A DNA stretch of 64,000 bases, taken from positions 1 to 64,000 of the forward strand of contig CALULQ010000012.1 of assembly GCA_944321525.1 (NCBI GenBank). The letters run 5' to 3'. The stretch comes from an uncultured Paraprevotella sp. Lineage in GTDB: Bacteria > Bacteroidota > Bacteroidia > Bacteroidales > Bacteroidaceae. Within the stretch, counting starts at the first letter, position 1; each line of letters begins with the position of its first letter. The position numbers and the translations under genes are program-made. This document shows, piece by piece, positions 62,669-64,000 of this stretch. A model generated the notes under the pieces. That model worked only from the letters and a program-made list of their open reading frames with translations. It searched no databases and was not told where the DNA came from.

Positions 62669-64000
62669 TTATTCGTTTTTCAGCACGTCGGCCGGGTTCA
62701 TGCGGATGGCCCGGCGGATTTGCAGGCCCAGCACGGCGAGGGTGAGCAGGGCCGTGGCGGCTCCGGCCCACAGGAAGATGTCGGCCGAGAGCGGGGCGTG
62801 GTGGGCGAAGCCCTCGACGTAGCGGTTCAGCGCGGCGTAGGACACGCCGGAGGCCACGGCGAAGGCGGCCAGCCACACGAAGGCGTATTGCCGGGAGAGC
62901 AGCACGAAGAGGTCGCGCGGCGATGCCCCGTGCACCTTGCGCAGGGCGATTTCGCGGTAGCGGCAGCGGATGTCGTAGAGCGAGATGCCCAGCAGTCCCA
63001 ACACGGAAATCAGGATGGCCACGGCGGCAAAGAGCAGGAAGATGCGCATCTGCAGCCGGTCTTGTGCGTACAGGTCGCGGATGTCGTCCTCCACCCAGCC
63101 GTATTCCATCGCTCCTCCGCCCATCAGTTCGTCCCACAGCCCTTTCATGAAGGCCACGGCCTCTTCGCGGTGGCCCGGATTGACGGCCAGCAGGAGCGGG
63201 GAGTCCCCGCGCTTTTCGTGGTAGACGAAAGCGGCCGGGAGGTCTCTTTCCGTCAGGCTTCCGCTGCAGAAATCCTCCACGATGCCCACCACCTCGTAGG
63301 GTGGATTGTAGTTGTTATCTACCCTTCCGCTGTGCCAAATCCGGTTTCCCAGTTGTACACGGTCGGTGTGCAGGTCCTTGACGCCCAGCCGGCGGGCGGC
63401 CTCTTCGGTGAGCATCATTTTATATTGTTCGAGTTGGTCTTTTCCCGGTTCCCACGGCCGTCCGTCTTTCAGCCGGATGTCGAAAGTCTCCATGTAGTGC
63501 GCGTCAATGTAGCGTATGGAAAGTTCCACCTGCTCTCCCGAAGGTCCGGTGGCTTCTTCGGTGAAGCCGTCCTGCATGGGGATGGCCCCCGTGGTCCAGC
63601 TGGAGAAGAGCGGCGAGGCGCCCAGTTTGTGCGAGAGCCGTTCCCAAGTTTCTTCCCGTTGTTCCCATTTGCGTTGGTTTTCGGCCCAGTCCGTGATGAT
63701 CCAGTTGGCTTCTTCGTTGTAGAACGGGGCGGTGCGTAGGATGTCCTTCGAGCGGAAGTTCAGGTCGTAGTGGAGCAGGAAGTCGAGTTGCCGCGCGAAG
63801 TAGGTGGCGGCCACCAGAATGCCGATGGTGACGGCGAACTGGCCGAAGAGGAAAATGGCGTTGCCCCGCAGGGAGTGGCGGCGCACCGGTTCGGACAAGT
63901 GCATGCTGCGCACGGGCGGCGCCAGGCAGTAGCGGGCGAAGGGATAGAGGGTGGTGAGCAGGGGCATGCCCACAAGCACGAGCAGCGAGAGTTCCAAGTC
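62669..64000 (-). CDS. FtsX/MacB-type ABC permease, 5' end beyond the window
   Basis: The visible part is about 444 residues and runs off the window edge, so the start is unknown. It has one membrane segment near the visible N-terminus (FLFGQFAVTIGILVAATYFA), a large periplasmic domain (about 75-320) and three C-terminal helices (FLLFAAVAILISVLGLLGIS, FVWLAAFAVASGVSYAALN, FLWAGAATALLTLAVLGLQI). YDIRCRYREIALRKVHGASP is the FtsX-domain coupling helix and MNPADVLKNE the usual C-terminus. Bacteroidetes permeases of this kind have about 780 residues with two FtsX domains, so roughly the second half is seen. It pairs with the ATPase downstream. Confidence 0.88.
   Translation of the reverse strand, partial: DLELSLLVLVGMPLLTTLYPFARYCLAPPVRSMHLSEPVRRHSLRGNAIFLFGQFAVTIGILVAATYFARQLDFLLHYDLNFRSKDILRTAPFYNEEANWIITDWAENQRKWEQREETWERLSHKLGASPLFSSWTTGAIPMQDGFTEEATGPSGEQVELSIRYIDAHYMETFDIRLKDGRPWEPGKDQLEQYKMMLTEEAARRLGVKDLHTDRVQLGNRIWHSGRVDNNYNPPYEVVGIVEDFCSGSLTERDLPAAFVYHEKRGDSPLLLAVNPGHREEAVAFMKGLWDELMGGGAMEYGWVEDDIRDLYAQDRLQMRIFLLFAAVAILISVLGLLGISLYDIRCRYREIALRKVHGASPRDLFVLLSRQYAFVWLAAFAVASGVSYAALNRYVEGFAHHAPLSADIFLWAGAATALLTLAVLGLQIRRAIRMNPADVLKNE

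Overview
The window looks like chromosomal DNA of a GC-rich gut Bacteroidales (Bacteroidaceae or Prevotellaceae type). The evidence is the gene content: GH2/GH43/GH97/GH16 enzymes, a TonB-dependent receptor, NigD-like, fimbrillin-like and BACON lipoproteins, a DUF4837 lipoprotein, a DUF6377-type regulator and paired PfkA paralogues. The promoters agree with this. Many follow the Bacteroidetes sigma-ABfr pattern, TTG or TTTG, then exactly 20 bp, then TAnnTTTG. I see no tRNA, rRNA or CRISPR. Coordinates and alignments were read by eye.

Layout. 1-4130: minus-strand GH2 enzyme followed by a GH9-like gene broken near the window edge. 4656-7023: LysR regulator and a split ThrE-type exporter with a small membrane ORF in front. 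7218-11376: MazG, then GH43 and an SLC13-type transporter. 12490-15840: ECF sigma factor, membrane partner and Spy-like protein, behind an L,D-transpeptidase and a stand-alone CTD-like protein. 15930-20461: RNase Z and rpsA, separated by a decayed group II intron. 20662-29239: TPR regulator, TonB receptor, GH97, PfkA and GH16, which suggests alpha- and beta-glucan use. 29493-35584: a probable murein-recycling operon (BadF-type sugar kinase, AmpG-like permease, and a 1294-residue GT2/DUF4922/SpoIID fusion). 36039-43275: housekeeping run rlmN, DUF4837, pdxA, YbhN-like, sigma-54 activator, lptE, TPR, secG, with uvrA convergent. 46612-48392: an AT-richer block (second PfkA, ferritin-like, unknown). 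49036-52951: MGMT-like protein, an unknown, an ECF sigma with a combined inner-membrane/beta-barrel partner, and a NigD-like lipoprotein. 53473-58439: a 55-residue peptide, a metzincin lipoprotein and a BACON/propeller lipoprotein. 59156-64000: an NtrC-type response regulator and kinase facing a MacB/FtsX-type ABC exporter.

Three layers of structure lie between the genes. First, five dispersed copies of a palindromic element share a 40-bp core centred on AGTACTCGAGTACT. Second, two inverted copies of a ~750-bp non-coding element have CAGTAGAAATTCAGTGGG-like ends, and one sits inside the group II intron. Third, there are two candidate small RNAs, a 21-bp tandem repeat array, and an 18-bp palindrome inside a promoter spacer. 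The least familiar protein system is the peptide/metzincin/propeller locus at 53.4-58.4 kb.
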